A stretch of DNA of 38,034 nucleotides. It comes from Burkholderiaceae bacterium. GTDB lineage: Bacteria; Pseudomonadota; Gammaproteobacteria; Burkholderiales; Burkholderiaceae_C. This document shows positions 28,610 to 38,034 of the stretch, piece after piece; the first letter of the stretch is position 1, and each line of letters begins with the position of its first letter. The stretch spans positions 1 to 38,034 of the forward strand of contig JAIERT010000078.1 in assembly GCA_019746735.1 (NCBI GenBank), in the 5' to 3' direction. Under the pieces are notes generated by a model. It was not told where the DNA came from and did no database searches. It saw only the letters and a program-made list of their open reading frames with translations. The position numbers and the translations under genes were made by a program.

Positions 28610-31120
28610 ATGAGCCTGCAAGCAAGCGATGATCCGGGCCTGAGCGCCGCCGAAGCGGCCAGGCGACTGGCCGAGGATGGCCCCAACGCCCTGCCGGGCG
28701 AGGGGGCGCGCAGCGGCTTGCACATCCTGCGCGAGACCGTGCGCGATCCGATGTTCTCGCTGCTGCTGGCTGCAGCCGGCCTCTACCTCCTGCTCGGCGA
28801 GCTGCAGGAAAGCCTGAGCCTCGCCCTGATGGTCTGCGTGGTGATCGGGCTCACGCTGTACCAGGAAGGCAAGACCGAGCGCGCCATCCAGGCCCTGCGC
28901 GACCTCTCCAGCCCGCGGGCGCGCGTTATCCGCGACGGCCAGGCGCTCACTGTGGCCGGTCGCGAACTGGTGCGTGGCGATCTCATCCTGCTGGCCGAGG
29001 GCGACCGCATCGCCGCCGATGCCGAACTGCTTTCGGCCGGCGAGCTGCAGGTGGACGAATCCCTGCTCACGGGCGAGTCGCTGCCGGTCGGCAAGAGCGC
29101 CGGCGGGGTGTCGGCGCTGCACGCCGGCACGCTGGTGGTGCAGGGCCAGGGCCTGGCGCGGGTGAGCGCCACCGGGCCGCGCAGCCAGATGGGACAGATC
29201 GGCCGGGCCCTGCAGACGGTGCGGGCCGAGGAGTCGCCACTGCGGCGGCAGACCCGGACCCTGGTGCACCGGCTGGCCTGGCTGGGCCTGCTACTCTGCC
29301 TGATGCTGGTGCTGCTGCAGGGCCTGTTGCGCGGCGACTGGCTGCAGGCCCTGCTGGCCGGCATCGCCCTGGCCATTGCGATGATGCCCGAGGAGTTCAC
29401 GGTGGTGCTGACGGTGCTGCCGGCCCTGGGGGCCTGGCGCCTGTCACGTGAGCAGGTCCTGACGCGACGCATCGCCGCCATCGAGACCCTGGGTGCGACC
29501 TCGGTGCTCTGCGTCGACAAGACGGGCACGCTGACCCAGAACCGCATGCGCGTGGCCAGTCTGTACGCCGGTGGTGCCGAACTGGCGCTGGACGACACCT
29601 CGCGCAGCGAGCTGCCGGAGGACGTCCATGCGCTCGTGGAGTACGCCATCCTGGCCAGCCGCATCGATCCCTACGATCCCATGGAGCAGGCCTTCCATGC
29701 CCTGGGCCAGCAGTTCCTGGCGCAGACCGGGCATCTGCACCGTGACTGGGTGCTGGTGCAGGAATACGCGCTCACGCCCGAGCTGCGGGCCATGGCCCAT
29801 GTCTGGCAGGGTGACGAGCGTGGGGGCCACGTGGTGGCGGCCAAGGGCTCACCGGAAGCCATCGTCGATCTCTGCCACCTCGATGCATCGCACCGTGCGG
29901 TGGTGGCCGCCGCCGCCGATGCCATGGCTGCGCGGGGCCTGCGCGTGCTGGGGGTGGCGCAGGCGCGGCATCCGGGTCCGCCCTGGCCAGCCGCTGAGCA
30001 CGACTTCGACTTTGCGTTCATCGGCCTGCTGGGCCTGGCCGACCCGCTGCGCGTGGAGATTCCCCAGGCTGTGCGCGTATGCCGCGAGGCCGGCATCCGC
30101 GTGGTGATGATCACCGGCGACTACCCGGTGACGGCGCGCGCCATCGCGCGCCAGGCCGGCCTGACGGAGGGTACGGTCCTGCTCGGCGAGGAGCTGGACC
30201 GTCTGTTGGATGCCGAGCTGCAGCAGCGCCTGCAGACGACGAGCATCTGCGCGCGGATCGCGCCGACCCAGAAGCTGCGCATCGTGCAGGCCCTGCAGGC
30301 TGGCGGCGCGGTGGTGGCGATGACGGGCGACGGTGTCAACGATGCCCCGGCGCTCAAGGCGGCGCATGTGGGTGTGGCCATGGGCGCTCGCGGCACCGAT
30401 GTGGCGCGTGAGGCGGCAGCGATTGTGCTGGTGGACGACAACTTTGCGTCCATCGTGCGTGCCGTGCGCCAGGGCCGGCGTATCTTCGGCAACCTGCGCA
30501 AGGCCATGAGCTACATCCTGGCCGTCCACGTGCCGATCGCCGGCATGGCGCTGCTGCCGCTCCTGCTGGGCTGGCCCATCGTGCTCTTTCCCATGCACAT
30601 CGCCCTGCTGGAGCTGGCCATCGACCCGGCCTGCGCCATGGTGTTCGAGAGCGAGCCGGCCGACGAGGACGTGATGCGCCAGCCGCCGCGTGATCCGGCC
30701 ACGCCCCTGTTTGCCGGCAGCACGCTGGTGCAGGCCGTGCTGCAGGGTCTGGGGGTGCTGGCTGCGGTACTGGGCGCCTACCTCTGGGGGACGCAGCAGC
30801 TGGACGAAATGCAGGCGCGCTCGCTGGCCTTCAGCACCCTGGTGCTGGGCAATCTGGCGCTGATCCTCTCGAGCCGGGCCGGTGCCCGCGGCCTGCTGGC
30901 CTCGCTGCGGGTGCGCAACCCGATGCTCTGGGCGGTGGTGGCCTTCACGCTGGTCCTGCTGGCCCTGGCGCTCTATCTGCCGCCGCTGGCGGCCGTGCTG
31001 CGCATGACGCCGCTGGGGCCGGGTCTGCTGGGCGTGGCGCTGCTGGCCGCTGGACTCTGTCTGCTGTGGTTCGAGGGGATCCGGCTCACGGCGCGGCGCG
31101 CTACCGGGCCGCGGCGCTGA
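28610..31120 (+). CDS. P-type (P2/Ca2+-like) cation-translocating ATPase
   Basis: LLTGESLPVGK, CVDKTGTLTQNRM, KGSPEAI, MTGDGVNDAPALKAAHVGVAMG; cation ATPase N- and C-terminal domains. ORF extends to GTG 28586 / ATG 28601. Confidence 0.93.
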   Translation: MSLQASDDPGLSAAEAARRLAEDGPNALPGEGARSGLHILRETVRDPMFSLLLAAAGLYLLLGELQESLSLALMVCVVIGLTLYQEGKTERAIQALRDLSSPRARVIRDGQALTVAGRELVRGDLILLAEGDRIAADAELLSAGELQVDESLLTGESLPVGKSAGGVSALHAGTLVVQGQGLARVSATGPRSQMGQIGRALQTVRAEESPLRRQTRTLVHRLAWLGLLLCLMLVLLQGLLRGDWLQALLAGIALAIAMMPEEFTVVLTVLPALGAWRLSREQVLTRRIAAIETLGATSVLCVDKTGTLTQNRMRVASLYAGGAELALDDTSRSELPEDVHALVEYAILASRIDPYDPMEQAFHALGQQFLAQTGHLHRDWVLVQEYALTPELRAMAHVWQGDERGGHVVAAKGSPEAIVDLCHLDASHRAVVAAAADAMAARGLRVLGVAQARHPGPPWPAAEHDFDFAFIGLLGLADPLRVEIPQAVRVCREAGIRVVMITGDYPVTARAIARQAGLTEGTVLLGEELDRLLDAELQQRLQTTSICARIAPTQKLRIVQALQAGGAVVAMTGDGVNDAPALKAAHVGVAMGARGTDVAREAAAIVLVDDNFASIVRAVRQGRRIFGNLRKAMSYILAVHVPIAGMALLPLLLGWPIVLFPMHIALLELAIDPACAMVFESEPADEDVMRQPPRDPATPLFAGSTLVQAVLQGLGVLAAVLGAYLWGTQQLDEMQARSLAFSTLVLGNLALILSSRAGARGLLASLRVRNPMLWAVVAFTLVLLALALYLPPLAAVLRMTPLGPGLLGVALLAAGLCLLWFEGIRLTARRATGPRR

Positions 31121-32398
31121 TCAGATCACGCCCTCGAACATCATCACGTCGACCTCGTCGCCCACGGCCACGTTGCCCTGGCCGTGGTGCAGCACGATCA
31201 GGCCGTTGGCCTGCACCATGGAGCTCAGCACCCCGGAGCCCTGGTTGCCCGTGGTGCGCACCTGCAGCGTTCCCTCGGCCGTGGTGCTGACGATGCCGCG
31301 CTGGTACTCGGTACGGCCGGGCTTCTTGCGCATCGGTTCCAGGCTGCGCGCGCGCAGCAGCGGCGGGGGCGCTGCGTTGCTGCCCATCATCCTCAGCAGG
31401 GCCGGGCGGACAAAGGCGAGGAAGGTCACCATCACGGCCACCGGATTGCCCGGCAGGCCGAAGAGCACGCAGGAGCGCTGATCCGAGGCGATGTGCCCCA
31501 CGGCCATGGGCCGGCCCGGGCGCATGGCGATGCGCCAGAAAGCCACGTCGCCTAGCTGCTTCATCATGGTCTTGGTGTGGTCGGCCTCGCCCACGCTGAC
31601 GCCGCCGCTGGTGATGATGGCGTCCGCCTCGGCGGCCGCGCGGCGGAAGGTGGCCTCGAGCTTCTGCGGTTCATCACCCACGACACCGTAGTCCAGCACT
31701 TCGATGCCCAGCCGCGTGAGCAGGCCGAAGACGGTGTAGCGGTTGCTGTCGTAGACCGCGCCTTCGCGCGGCGCTTCGCCCAGGCTGAGGATCTCGTCGC
31801 CCGTGGAGAAATAGGCGACCTTGAGGCGGCGGCGCACCGTGACCATGGGGATGCCCAGGCTGGCGGCCAGGCCCAGGGCGGCAGGGGACAGGCGTGTGCC
31901 GGCGCGCAGCGCGGGCTGGCCCTGCATCACGTCCTCCCCCTTGATGCGGCGGTTGTCACCAGTCTGCAGCAGACCCGCGGGAAGGGTGATGGTCTCGCCG
32001 CTTTGCTGCACGAACTCCTGCGGGACCACGGTGTCCAGGCCGGCGGGCATGATGGCGCCCGTCATGATGCGCACGCACTGGCCCGGGCCGACCTGACCCT
32101 GCCAGGCCTTGCCGGCCAGCGCCGTGCCCACGGATTGCAGCGTGAGCGGCGCCTCCGGGCGCAGCTGGTGGCCGGCGAAGGCGTAGCCGTCCATGGCCGA
32201 GTTGTCGTGGGGCGGTACGCTGACGGGGGAAATCACGTCCTGCGCCAGCACACGGTCCAGGGCCTCGAAGAGCGGCAGCTCTTCGGTCTCGGTCACGGGG
32301 TCGACCAGTCGACTCAGGAAGTCGTTGACGGCGGCGGCGCTCAGGGCCTGCGGGTCGTAGCCCTGCAGTTCGGCGGCGATCTGCGCAATGCTTTTCAT
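31121..32398 (-). CDS. moeA: Molybdopterin molybdenumtransferase MoeA
   Basis: DNSAMDGYAF, RIMTGAIMPAGLDTVVPQE, SGGVSVGEADHTK, LFGLPGNPVAV. Confidence 0.96.
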   Translation of the reverse strand: MKSIAQIAAELQGYDPQALSAAAVNDFLSRLVDPVTETEELPLFEALDRVLAQDVISPVSVPPHDNSAMDGYAFAGHQLRPEAPLTLQSVGTALAGKAWQGQVGPGQCVRIMTGAIMPAGLDTVVPQEFVQQSGETITLPAGLLQTGDNRRIKGEDVMQGQPALRAGTRLSPAALGLAASLGIPMVTVRRRLKVAYFSTGDEILSLGEAPREGAVYDSNRYTVFGLLTRLGIEVLDYGVVGDEPQKLEATFRRAAAEADAIITSGGVSVGEADHTKTMMKQLGDVAFWRIAMRPGRPMAVGHIASDQRSCVLFGLPGNPVAVMVTFLAFVRPALLRMMGSNAAPPPLLRARSLEPMRKKPGRTEYQRGIVSTTAEGTLQVRTTGNQGSGVLSSMVQANGLIVLHHGQGNVAVGDEVDVMMFEGVI

Positions 32399-32402
32399 GC
32401 CC

Positions 32403-33026
32403 TCAGGAGCTCTCGAGTTGCTTCAATTCGGCCAGGGTGTTGGCATTGGCGAAGGCCAGCGGATCGTCGCCAGGCAGGTCGAAGGGGACGACAACGGTCC
32501 GGTGCTGCGCGGTCCAGGCGTCGATCTTGCGGCCGCCGCCTTGCGTGAACTTCACCAGGCTCTCCAGCAGGTCCACCTTGAGCAGGCAGAAGACCGGCTG
32601 GGTGCGGACCTGCGTCTGTCCCTGCGCGTCGGTCTCGGGGCCGGCGGCCATGGCGATCTCGGCGTCGTCGCGCTCCAGGGCGTCGGCCAGGCGCGCCACG
32701 AGGTCCAGCGGGAAGCGCGGGGTGTCGCAGGGCACGGTGACCATGTAAGGCGTCTCGCAGCGCTCCAGTCCGGTCAGAAAGCCGGCCAGCGGGCCGGCAT
32801 AGTCGGCCAGCACGTCAGGCCAGACTTCGGCACCGAAGGACTCGTAGGCTGACAGGTTGCGGTTGGCATTGATCATGACCGTGCCGACCTGCAGCTGCAG
32901 GCGCATGAGCGTGTGCAGGGCCAGGGGCATGCCGTTGAAGTTCTGCAGGCCCTTGTCCACGCCGCCCATGCGGCTGCCACGGCCGCCGGCGAGGATCAGG
33001 CCGGTGATGTCTTGCGGGGAAATCAA
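32403..33026 (-). CDS. mobA: Molybdenum cofactor guanylyltransferase MobA
   Basis: [38 protein letters not shown]. Confidence 0.95.
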   Translation of the reverse strand: MISPQDITGLILAGGRGSRMGGVDKGLQNFNGMPLALHTLMRLQLQVGTVMINANRNLSAYESFGAEVWPDVLADYAGPLAGFLTGLERCETPYMVTVPCDTPRFPLDLVARLADALERDDAEIAMAAGPETDAQGQTQVRTQPVFCLLKVDLLESLVKFTQGGGRKIDAWTAQHRTVVVPFDLPGDDPLAFANANTLAELKQLESS

Positions 33027-33028
33027 AT

Positions 33029-34180
33029 CTAGCCTCCGATATAGCTCATCTCGACGCGGCGCTGCGGCGGCTGACCGACTTCAGGTGGCTGCAGGCTGCG
33101 CAGTTCCGAGTAGCGGTCGTCGCGCGCCCCCCAGATGTGGCCGATCGCCGATGCGATGTCGGCATCGCTGGCGCCGCCGCGGATCAGGCTGCGCAGGTCG
33201 TGGCCCTGGGTCGCGAAGAGGCAGAGATAGAGGCGCCCTTCGGTGGAGAGGCGGGCGCGGTTGCAGTCGCCGCAGAAGGCGTGCGTGACGCTGCTGATGA
33301 CGCCGATCTCGCCCAGGGACGGGTCGTGCCGGCTGTCGGGTCCGGCGTAGCCCCAGCGTTCGGCCGTTTCTCCCGGGGCGCTGGGCTCGAGCTGCACCAG
33401 CGGCAGCTCAGCGTGGATCTTCTGGACTACGTCGGCCGAAGGCAGGACCTCGTCCATGCGCCAGCCGTTGGTGGCGCCCACGTCCATGTACTCGATGAAG
33501 CGCAGCACCATGCCCGTGCCGCGGAAATGCCGCGCCATGGGCAGGATCTCATGCTCGTTGGTGCCGCGCTTGACGACCATATTGATCTTGACCGGGCCCA
33601 GGCCGGCCTGGCGCGCGGCGGCAATGCCCTCCAGCACGTCCTGCACGGGGAAGTCCACATCGTTCATGCGGCGGAACACGGTATCGTCCAGCCCGTCCAG
33701 GCTCACGGTGACGCGCTGCAGGCCGGCCTCCTTGAGTGAGCGGGCCTTGCGGGCCAGCAGGGAGCCGTTGGTCGTGAGGGTGATGTCCAGCGGCGCACCG
33801 TCCACGGTGCGCAGCGCCGCCAGCTGCTCGATCAGGATCTCGATGTTCTTGCGCAGCAGCGGCTCGCCACCGGTCAGGCGGATCTTGCGCACGCCATGGG
33901 CGGCAAAGAGACGGGCCACGCGGGTGATCTCCTCGAAGCTCAGCAGGGCGCTGTGCGGCAGGTAGGCGTAGTCCTTGTCGAAGATCTCCTTGGGCATGCA
34001 GTAGCTGCAGCGGAAATTGCAGCGGTCGGTGACGCTGATGCGCAAATCGCGCAGCGGACGACCCAGGCGGTCGGCGAGCAGACCCGTGGCCGCGAGGCGG
34101 GTGGCCGGGTCGAAGGCGGCCGCCGGCGCCTGCAGGGTCGGGATACGCTGGTCGACCAGTGGAATGACACGTTCGGACAT
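33029..34180 (-). CDS. moaA: GTP 3',8-cyclase MoaA (radical SAM)
   Basis: [23 protein letters not shown] (CxxxCxxC), [33 protein letters not shown] second cluster, C-terminal GG. Confidence 0.97.
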   Translation of the reverse strand: MSERVIPLVDQRIPTLQAPAAAFDPATRLAATGLLADRLGRPLRDLRISVTDRCNFRCSYCMPKEIFDKDYAYLPHSALLSFEEITRVARLFAAHGVRKIRLTGGEPLLRKNIEILIEQLAALRTVDGAPLDITLTTNGSLLARKARSLKEAGLQRVTVSLDGLDDTVFRRMNDVDFPVQDVLEGIAAARQAGLGPVKINMVVKRGTNEHEILPMARHFRGTGMVLRFIEYMDVGATNGWRMDEVLPSADVVQKIHAELPLVQLEPSAPGETAERWGYAGPDSRHDPSLGEIGVISSVTHAFCGDCNRARLSTEGRLYLCLFATQGHDLRSLIRGGASDADIASAIGHIWGARDDRYSELRSLQPPEVGQPPQRRVEMSYIGG

Positions 34181-34337
34181 GCCCTTATTGTGGCTCAGCC
34201 GGCAAGCCCCTGACGGCAGGGGTGTTCAAAACGCGCGACAAGGGCGCGGATGGAGGCCTTCTCAGGGCAAAAGGGCGCGCCGGGCAGGGCAGAATCAGGT
34301 CAGGGATAAGAAAAGCACCCCGACCCTGGAATTCTCC

Positions 34338-36275
34338 ATGACCTCCCGAATTCAATCTGCTGTCCTGCTCATGCTCTATGGACTGAGTGCCGCCGCCGGC
34401 GCCCAGTCCGCCGCCGTGAGCGAGAAGGACTATCTCGACGACGTCCCGGTGGTCCTGTCGGTCTCACGCCTGCCGCAGCGCCTGGACGAGACACCGGGAG
34501 CGGTGACCCTCATCGACCGGCAGATGATCCGCATGAGCGGCGCGCGCGACGTCGCCGACCTGCTGCGTCTGGTGCCGGGATTCCGCGTCACCAACGCCTT
34601 CGAGAGCAACACGCCCCAGGGCAGCTACCACACCACGCTCAGCGACTATTCCAACCACATCCAGGTCATGGTGGACGGCCGCTCGGTCTATTCCAGCTAT
34701 CTGCAGGGCAGCACCGGGCCGGGCCTGCAGACCGTGGCGATCGAGGACATCGAGCGCATCGAGGTCTACCGGGGTTCCAACTCGGCCGCCTATGGCGCGC
34801 GCGCCTTTCTGGGCAGCATCAACATCGTCACCCGCGACCTGGTGGACACCCAGGGCGCGCTGGCCCAGGTGTCCCGCGGCGGCAACGGTATCGAGGATCA
34901 GATGCTGCGCCTCGGCTGGGGAGACGAACGGGCGCGTTTCCGTCTCAGCGCCGACGGACGCAACGATGCGGGGCTGGACGGTGCCAGCGGATCCAGCCGT
35001 GTGCAACGCGTCAACCTGCGTGCCGATTTGCGCGCGGGCCCGCACGACGTGGTGGAACTGCGCACCGGACAAAGCCTGATCGATGCCGGCGTGGGATTTG
35101 CGGGTGATCAGAACAACAATGCGCGGACGCGCCGCATCGACACCAGTTTCGTGCAGCTGGACTGGCGCCGCAACCTCGATGCCGACCAGGATCTGGCCTT
35201 CCAGGCCTCCCACACCATCGAGCGCATCCGTGACAATTTCGTCTACACGCCGGACACCCGGATCACGGTGGATTTCGGCGGTCAGGCGAGCAATTCGAAT
35301 CTGCTGCTGCAGCACACGGTGCGTCTGAATCCGGCGCTGCGCCTGGTCTGGGGTGGCGAGCTGCGACGGGAGTCCGTGGTCTCACGGCCACTCTACAACA
35401 CCGAGGCGGCCTTCAACAACGACTTTGCCCGCCTCTTCACCAACGTCGAGTGGCGACTGCATCCCGACGTGCTGCTCAACGCCGGGGCCCTGCTCGAGGA
35501 CAGCAGCCAGTCGGGCAGTCACGTTTCGCCTCGCGTGATGCTCAACTGGCGCGTGGCCGAGGGACACACCTTGCGCGGCGGCTTCAGCCGTGCTTTCCGG
35601 TCGCCGAGCAACTACGAGAAATATGCCAATGTCCGTTACTTCATCGGCAGCACGCTGATCGAGTCCGTGGACGTGGCCCGCGGTGGCATGTTGTCGGAAA
35701 AGGTGCTGGTGCGAGAGGTTGGCTACCTCGCCGAACTACCTTCGACGCGGCTGAGCTTCGACCTGAGGCTGTTTGATGAACATGTGACGGGCCTGGTGGG
35801 GCGGGAGCCCTACGACCTGCCGGGCAGCGGTGTCCTCAACACCCAGGTGTTTGACTATGTGAACGACGAGGACTTTCGCATCCATGGCCATGAATTCCAG
35901 TTGCGCTGGAAGCCGTGGGACGGCAGCCAGTTCGTCTACGCCTATGCCCGTGTCGACAGCACCCAGTTCTACAACTCGAGTACACAGGTGGGGCACTACG
36001 GCACCCAGGGTCTGATGTTCATGCAGCAGCTGCCCGCCGGTGTGGCCTTGAGCCTGATCCATTCCGAGGCGGATGCCGGGCGTTACCCCGGCTTTGACGC
36101 CGCCATGCCGGCGGTGCGCCGCACCGACCTGCGATTGGCCAAGCAGCTGCGTGTGGCCGGCCGGCCGGCTGAACTGGCGCTGGTCGGACAGAACCTCGGG
36201 TCACCGTATGCCGATTTTCGACCCGAGTTCCGCTATCCGCAGCGGGTCTATGTGCAACTCCGGGTGGAGCACTGA
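34338..36275 (+). CDS. TonB-dependent receptor
   Basis: Signal peptide, plug domain (ETPGAVTLIDRQMIRMSGARDVADLLRLVPGF; IERIEVYRGSNSAAYGARAFLGSINIVT), beta-barrel with C-terminal YVQLRVEH. Confidence 0.9.
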   Translation: MTSRIQSAVLLMLYGLSAAAGAQSAAVSEKDYLDDVPVVLSVSRLPQRLDETPGAVTLIDRQMIRMSGARDVADLLRLVPGFRVTNAFESNTPQGSYHTTLSDYSNHIQVMVDGRSVYSSYLQGSTGPGLQTVAIEDIERIEVYRGSNSAAYGARAFLGSINIVTRDLVDTQGALAQVSRGGNGIEDQMLRLGWGDERARFRLSADGRNDAGLDGASGSSRVQRVNLRADLRAGPHDVVELRTGQSLIDAGVGFAGDQNNNARTRRIDTSFVQLDWRRNLDADQDLAFQASHTIERIRDNFVYTPDTRITVDFGGQASNSNLLLQHTVRLNPALRLVWGGELRRESVVSRPLYNTEAAFNNDFARLFTNVEWRLHPDVLLNAGALLEDSSQSGSHVSPRVMLNWRVAEGHTLRGGFSRAFRSPSNYEKYANVRYFIGSTLIESVDVARGGMLSEKVLVREVGYLAELPSTRLSFDLRLFDEHVTGLVGREPYDLPGSGVLNTQVFDYVNDEDFRIHGHEFQLRWKPWDGSQFVYAYARVDSTQFYNSSTQVGHYGTQGLMFMQQLPAGVALSLIHSEADAGRYPGFDAAMPAVRRTDLRLAKQLRVAGRPAELALVGQNLGSPYADFRPEFRYPQRVYVQLRVEH

Positions 36276-36280
36276 ACCGC

Positions 36281-37186
36281 ATGCGTCTGGCGCCGCTGTC
36301 CCTGCTCGTCTTGCTGGCCTCCCTGGCCCTGGGGGTGCGGGCCAGCGAAGTGCTGGTGGTCAGCAGCGAGCTGAGCCCGGCCTATCAGGAGGCAGCGGAT
36401 GCCGTGGTGGCAGAGCTCGGACGGCGCGAGGTGCTGCAGCTGCCCCTGGCCGAGCTGACGGCCTATCGTGGCCCGGCCCCGCGTCTGTACATGGCGCTGG
36501 GGACCGAGGCCTGCAGCCAGCTGGCGCGCGCGCCCCTGTCGACGCCCGTGCTCTGCACGCTGTTGCCGCGCGCCAGTTTCGAGCGTGTGTTGCGCGAGAC
36601 GGGTCGGCGTACCGGAGCCGCCTTGTCCGCCCTGTACCTGAACCAGCCGCCGGGGCGTCAGCTGGATCTGATCCGTCTGGCCTTGCCGCAGGCGCGTCGC
36701 ATCGGGGTGCTCTGGGGGCCGGACTCGGTCGCCAACGAGGGGGCGCTGGAGGCTGCGGCGCAGGTGCGTGGCCTGCGCGTGGTGGGCGTACCCGTGCGAC
36801 CGGAGGAACCGGTCTTTGCCGGTCTCAAAAAGATACTCGAAGAGTCTGACGTGCTGCTGGCGCTGGCCGATCCGCAGATCTACAACAGCAACAGCATCCA
36901 GAACATCCTGCTGACCTCCTTCCGCGCCCAGGTGCCCATGCTGGCTTTTTCGCCGGCCTATGTGCGTGCCGGTGCCTTGATGGCCGTGCATTCGACCCCG
37001 CGCCAGATCGGCCAGCAGGCCGGTGTGCTGGCGCGCGGTGTTCTGCAGGGGCAAGCGCTGGGTCAGCCGCAGTTTCCGCTGCAGTTCGACGTCAGCGTGA
37101 ACGAACACGTGGCGCGCTCGCTGGGTCTGCGGCTCGATGCCGCCAGCCTGACCGAGCGCCTGCGCCGACTGGAGCGTGGTTCATGA
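36281..37186 (+). CDS. ABC-type substrate-binding protein-like (ABC_sub_bind, PF04392-like)
   Basis: Signal peptide; LDLIRLALPQARRIGVLWGPDS ... DVLLALADPQIYNSNSIQNILLTSFRAQVPMLAFSPAYVRAGALMAVHSTPRQIGQQAG. Confidence 0.8.
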   Translation: MRLAPLSLLVLLASLALGVRASEVLVVSSELSPAYQEAADAVVAELGRREVLQLPLAELTAYRGPAPRLYMALGTEACSQLARAPLSTPVLCTLLPRASFERVLRETGRRTGAALSALYLNQPPGRQLDLIRLALPQARRIGVLWGPDSVANEGALEAAAQVRGLRVVGVPVRPEEPVFAGLKKILEESDVLLALADPQIYNSNSIQNILLTSFRAQVPMLAFSPAYVRAGALMAVHSTPRQIGQQAGVLARGVLQGQALGQPQFPLQFDVSVNEHVARSLGLRLDAASLTERLRRLERGS

Positions 37187-37965
37187 GATTTCTCGACATC
37201 CGCGCGCGCATGCTGCTGGCGGCCCTGCTGCCCGTCACCCTGGTGGCGGTGTTGCTGTCCTCGGTCTTCCTGGCCGGACGCTATGCGGATCTGGACGAGG
37301 CGCATCAGCAGCGTGCGCGTTCGCTGGCCCGCCAGCTGGCCAGCGCCAGCGAGTACGGTCTGTTCTCTGCCAACACCAACAGCCTGCAGTCGATCGCCGC
37401 CGGTGCCTTGCGCGAGTCCGACGTGCGATCCGTGCTCATCCTCGATGCCCAGGGCCAGGCCCTGGCCGTGGCGGGCTGGACCGGGCAGGTCGTGTTGCCG
37501 GCCCTGGGGGCGCAGGAGCAGCAATGGGTCGATGCCAAGACCGGCCACGATCTGCTGGTGCAGCCTGTCAGCCCCTCCCAGTTGCAGCTCGATGACCTGT
37601 TCGAGGTCCGGGGCCGCGCCGGCGAGGCGGATGCGCCGCCTCTGGGCCATGTGGTGATGGAGGTGTCGCGCGCAGGTGTGGTGTCACGCAGCCAGGACAT
37701 GCTGGCGATTGGTCTGGCCGTGACCCTGGGGGGGCTCCTGTTCGGCAGCGTGCTGGCGGTGCGCATCGGTCGCGGCGTGATCCGGCCCATCCTGCGTGTC
37801 TCACGCATGATCGAGCGCATCGGCGCGGGCGAGCTCGGCGTGCGCGGTGAGGTCCGGCCCGATGATCCCCTGCGTGACCTTCAGCAGGGCCTGAACCAGA
37901 TGGCAGAGCACCTGCAGCAGGGGCGTGACGAGCTGGAGCGGCGCGTCACCCTGGCCACGGCTTGA
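37183..37965 (+). CDS. Membrane sensor with HAMP domain, lacking a recognisable output domain
   Basis: ATGA overlap with preceding gene; two TMs flanking a periplasmic domain; HAMP (RIGRGVIRPILRVSRMIERIGAGELGVRGEVRPDDPLRDLQQGLNQMAEHLQQGRDELERRVTLATA) then stop. Confidence 0.8.
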   Translation: MRFLDIRARMLLAALLPVTLVAVLLSSVFLAGRYADLDEAHQQRARSLARQLASASEYGLFSANTNSLQSIAAGALRESDVRSVLILDAQGQALAVAGWTGQVVLPALGAQEQQWVDAKTGHDLLVQPVSPSQLQLDDLFEVRGRAGEADAPPLGHVVMEVSRAGVVSRSQDMLAIGLAVTLGGLLFGSVLAVRIGRGVIRPILRVSRMIERIGAGELGVRGEVRPDDPLRDLQQGLNQMAEHLQQGRDELERRVTLATA

Positions 37966-37989
37966 AGCCTCCTCGAATTCCTGAACCAA

Positions 37990-38034
37990 TCAGAAGTAGA
38001 GGTTGGGGAATTGTTTCACACGGTACTCGACCGG
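37990..38034 (-). CDS. C-terminus of a convergent gene (partial, cut by window edge)
   Basis: Minus-strand in-frame ...PVEYRVKQFPNLYF*; terminal Phe would fit an outer-membrane protein. Only 14 codons visible. Confidence 0.35.
   Translation of the reverse strand, partial: PVEYRVKQFPNLYF

Noticed and set aside
31121-34180. Novel cluster moaA-mobA-moeA
   Set aside because: All three are standard molybdenum-cofactor genes in an ordinary operon.
1-38034. CRISPR arrays, insertion sequences, integrases, prophage or tRNA-bounded islands
   Set aside because: No regularly spaced repeats, transposase/integrase ORFs or tRNA genes were seen; gene content is mostly core chromosomal.

Overview
38 kb of GC-rich chromosome. 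Gene content and order look betaproteobacterial (Burkholderiales/Comamonadaceae-like; this is inference). Most of the window is housekeeping. In order: rpmE2 (partial), rho and trxA on the minus strand; a two-gene AddAB-type helicase-nuclease; an HI0933/BaiN-like flavoprotein; a sensor GGDEF-EAL protein; the 4.5S/SRP RNA gene with its terminator, divergent from dnaX-ybaB-recR; a MAPEG protein; a NitT/TauT-type ABC operon with three small lipoproteins inserted (two are tandem paralogs); mltD-gloB divergent from a methyltransferase-rnhA pair; an RND efflux pair; a P2-type ATPase; moaA-mobA-moeA; and a TonB receptor / ABC_sub_bind protein / HAMP sensor cluster whose sensor ends just after HAMP. 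The strongest signal is an A9 tract in dnaX at the boundary between the clamp-loader core and the proline-rich linker. It forms an in-frame A_AAA_AAA slippery heptamer, both alternative frames stop within 1-5 codons, and GC-rich inverted repeats follow. This predicts recoded production of a short gamma-like subunit (~382 aa) beside the 626-aa tau. Other leads are the lipoprotein-loaded ABC operon and its structured leader, the output-less HAMP sensor, an atypical PEEFT motif in the P-type ATPase, and divergent start codons that physically overlap at gloB/methyltransferase. All calls were made by reading the sequence; no searches were run.
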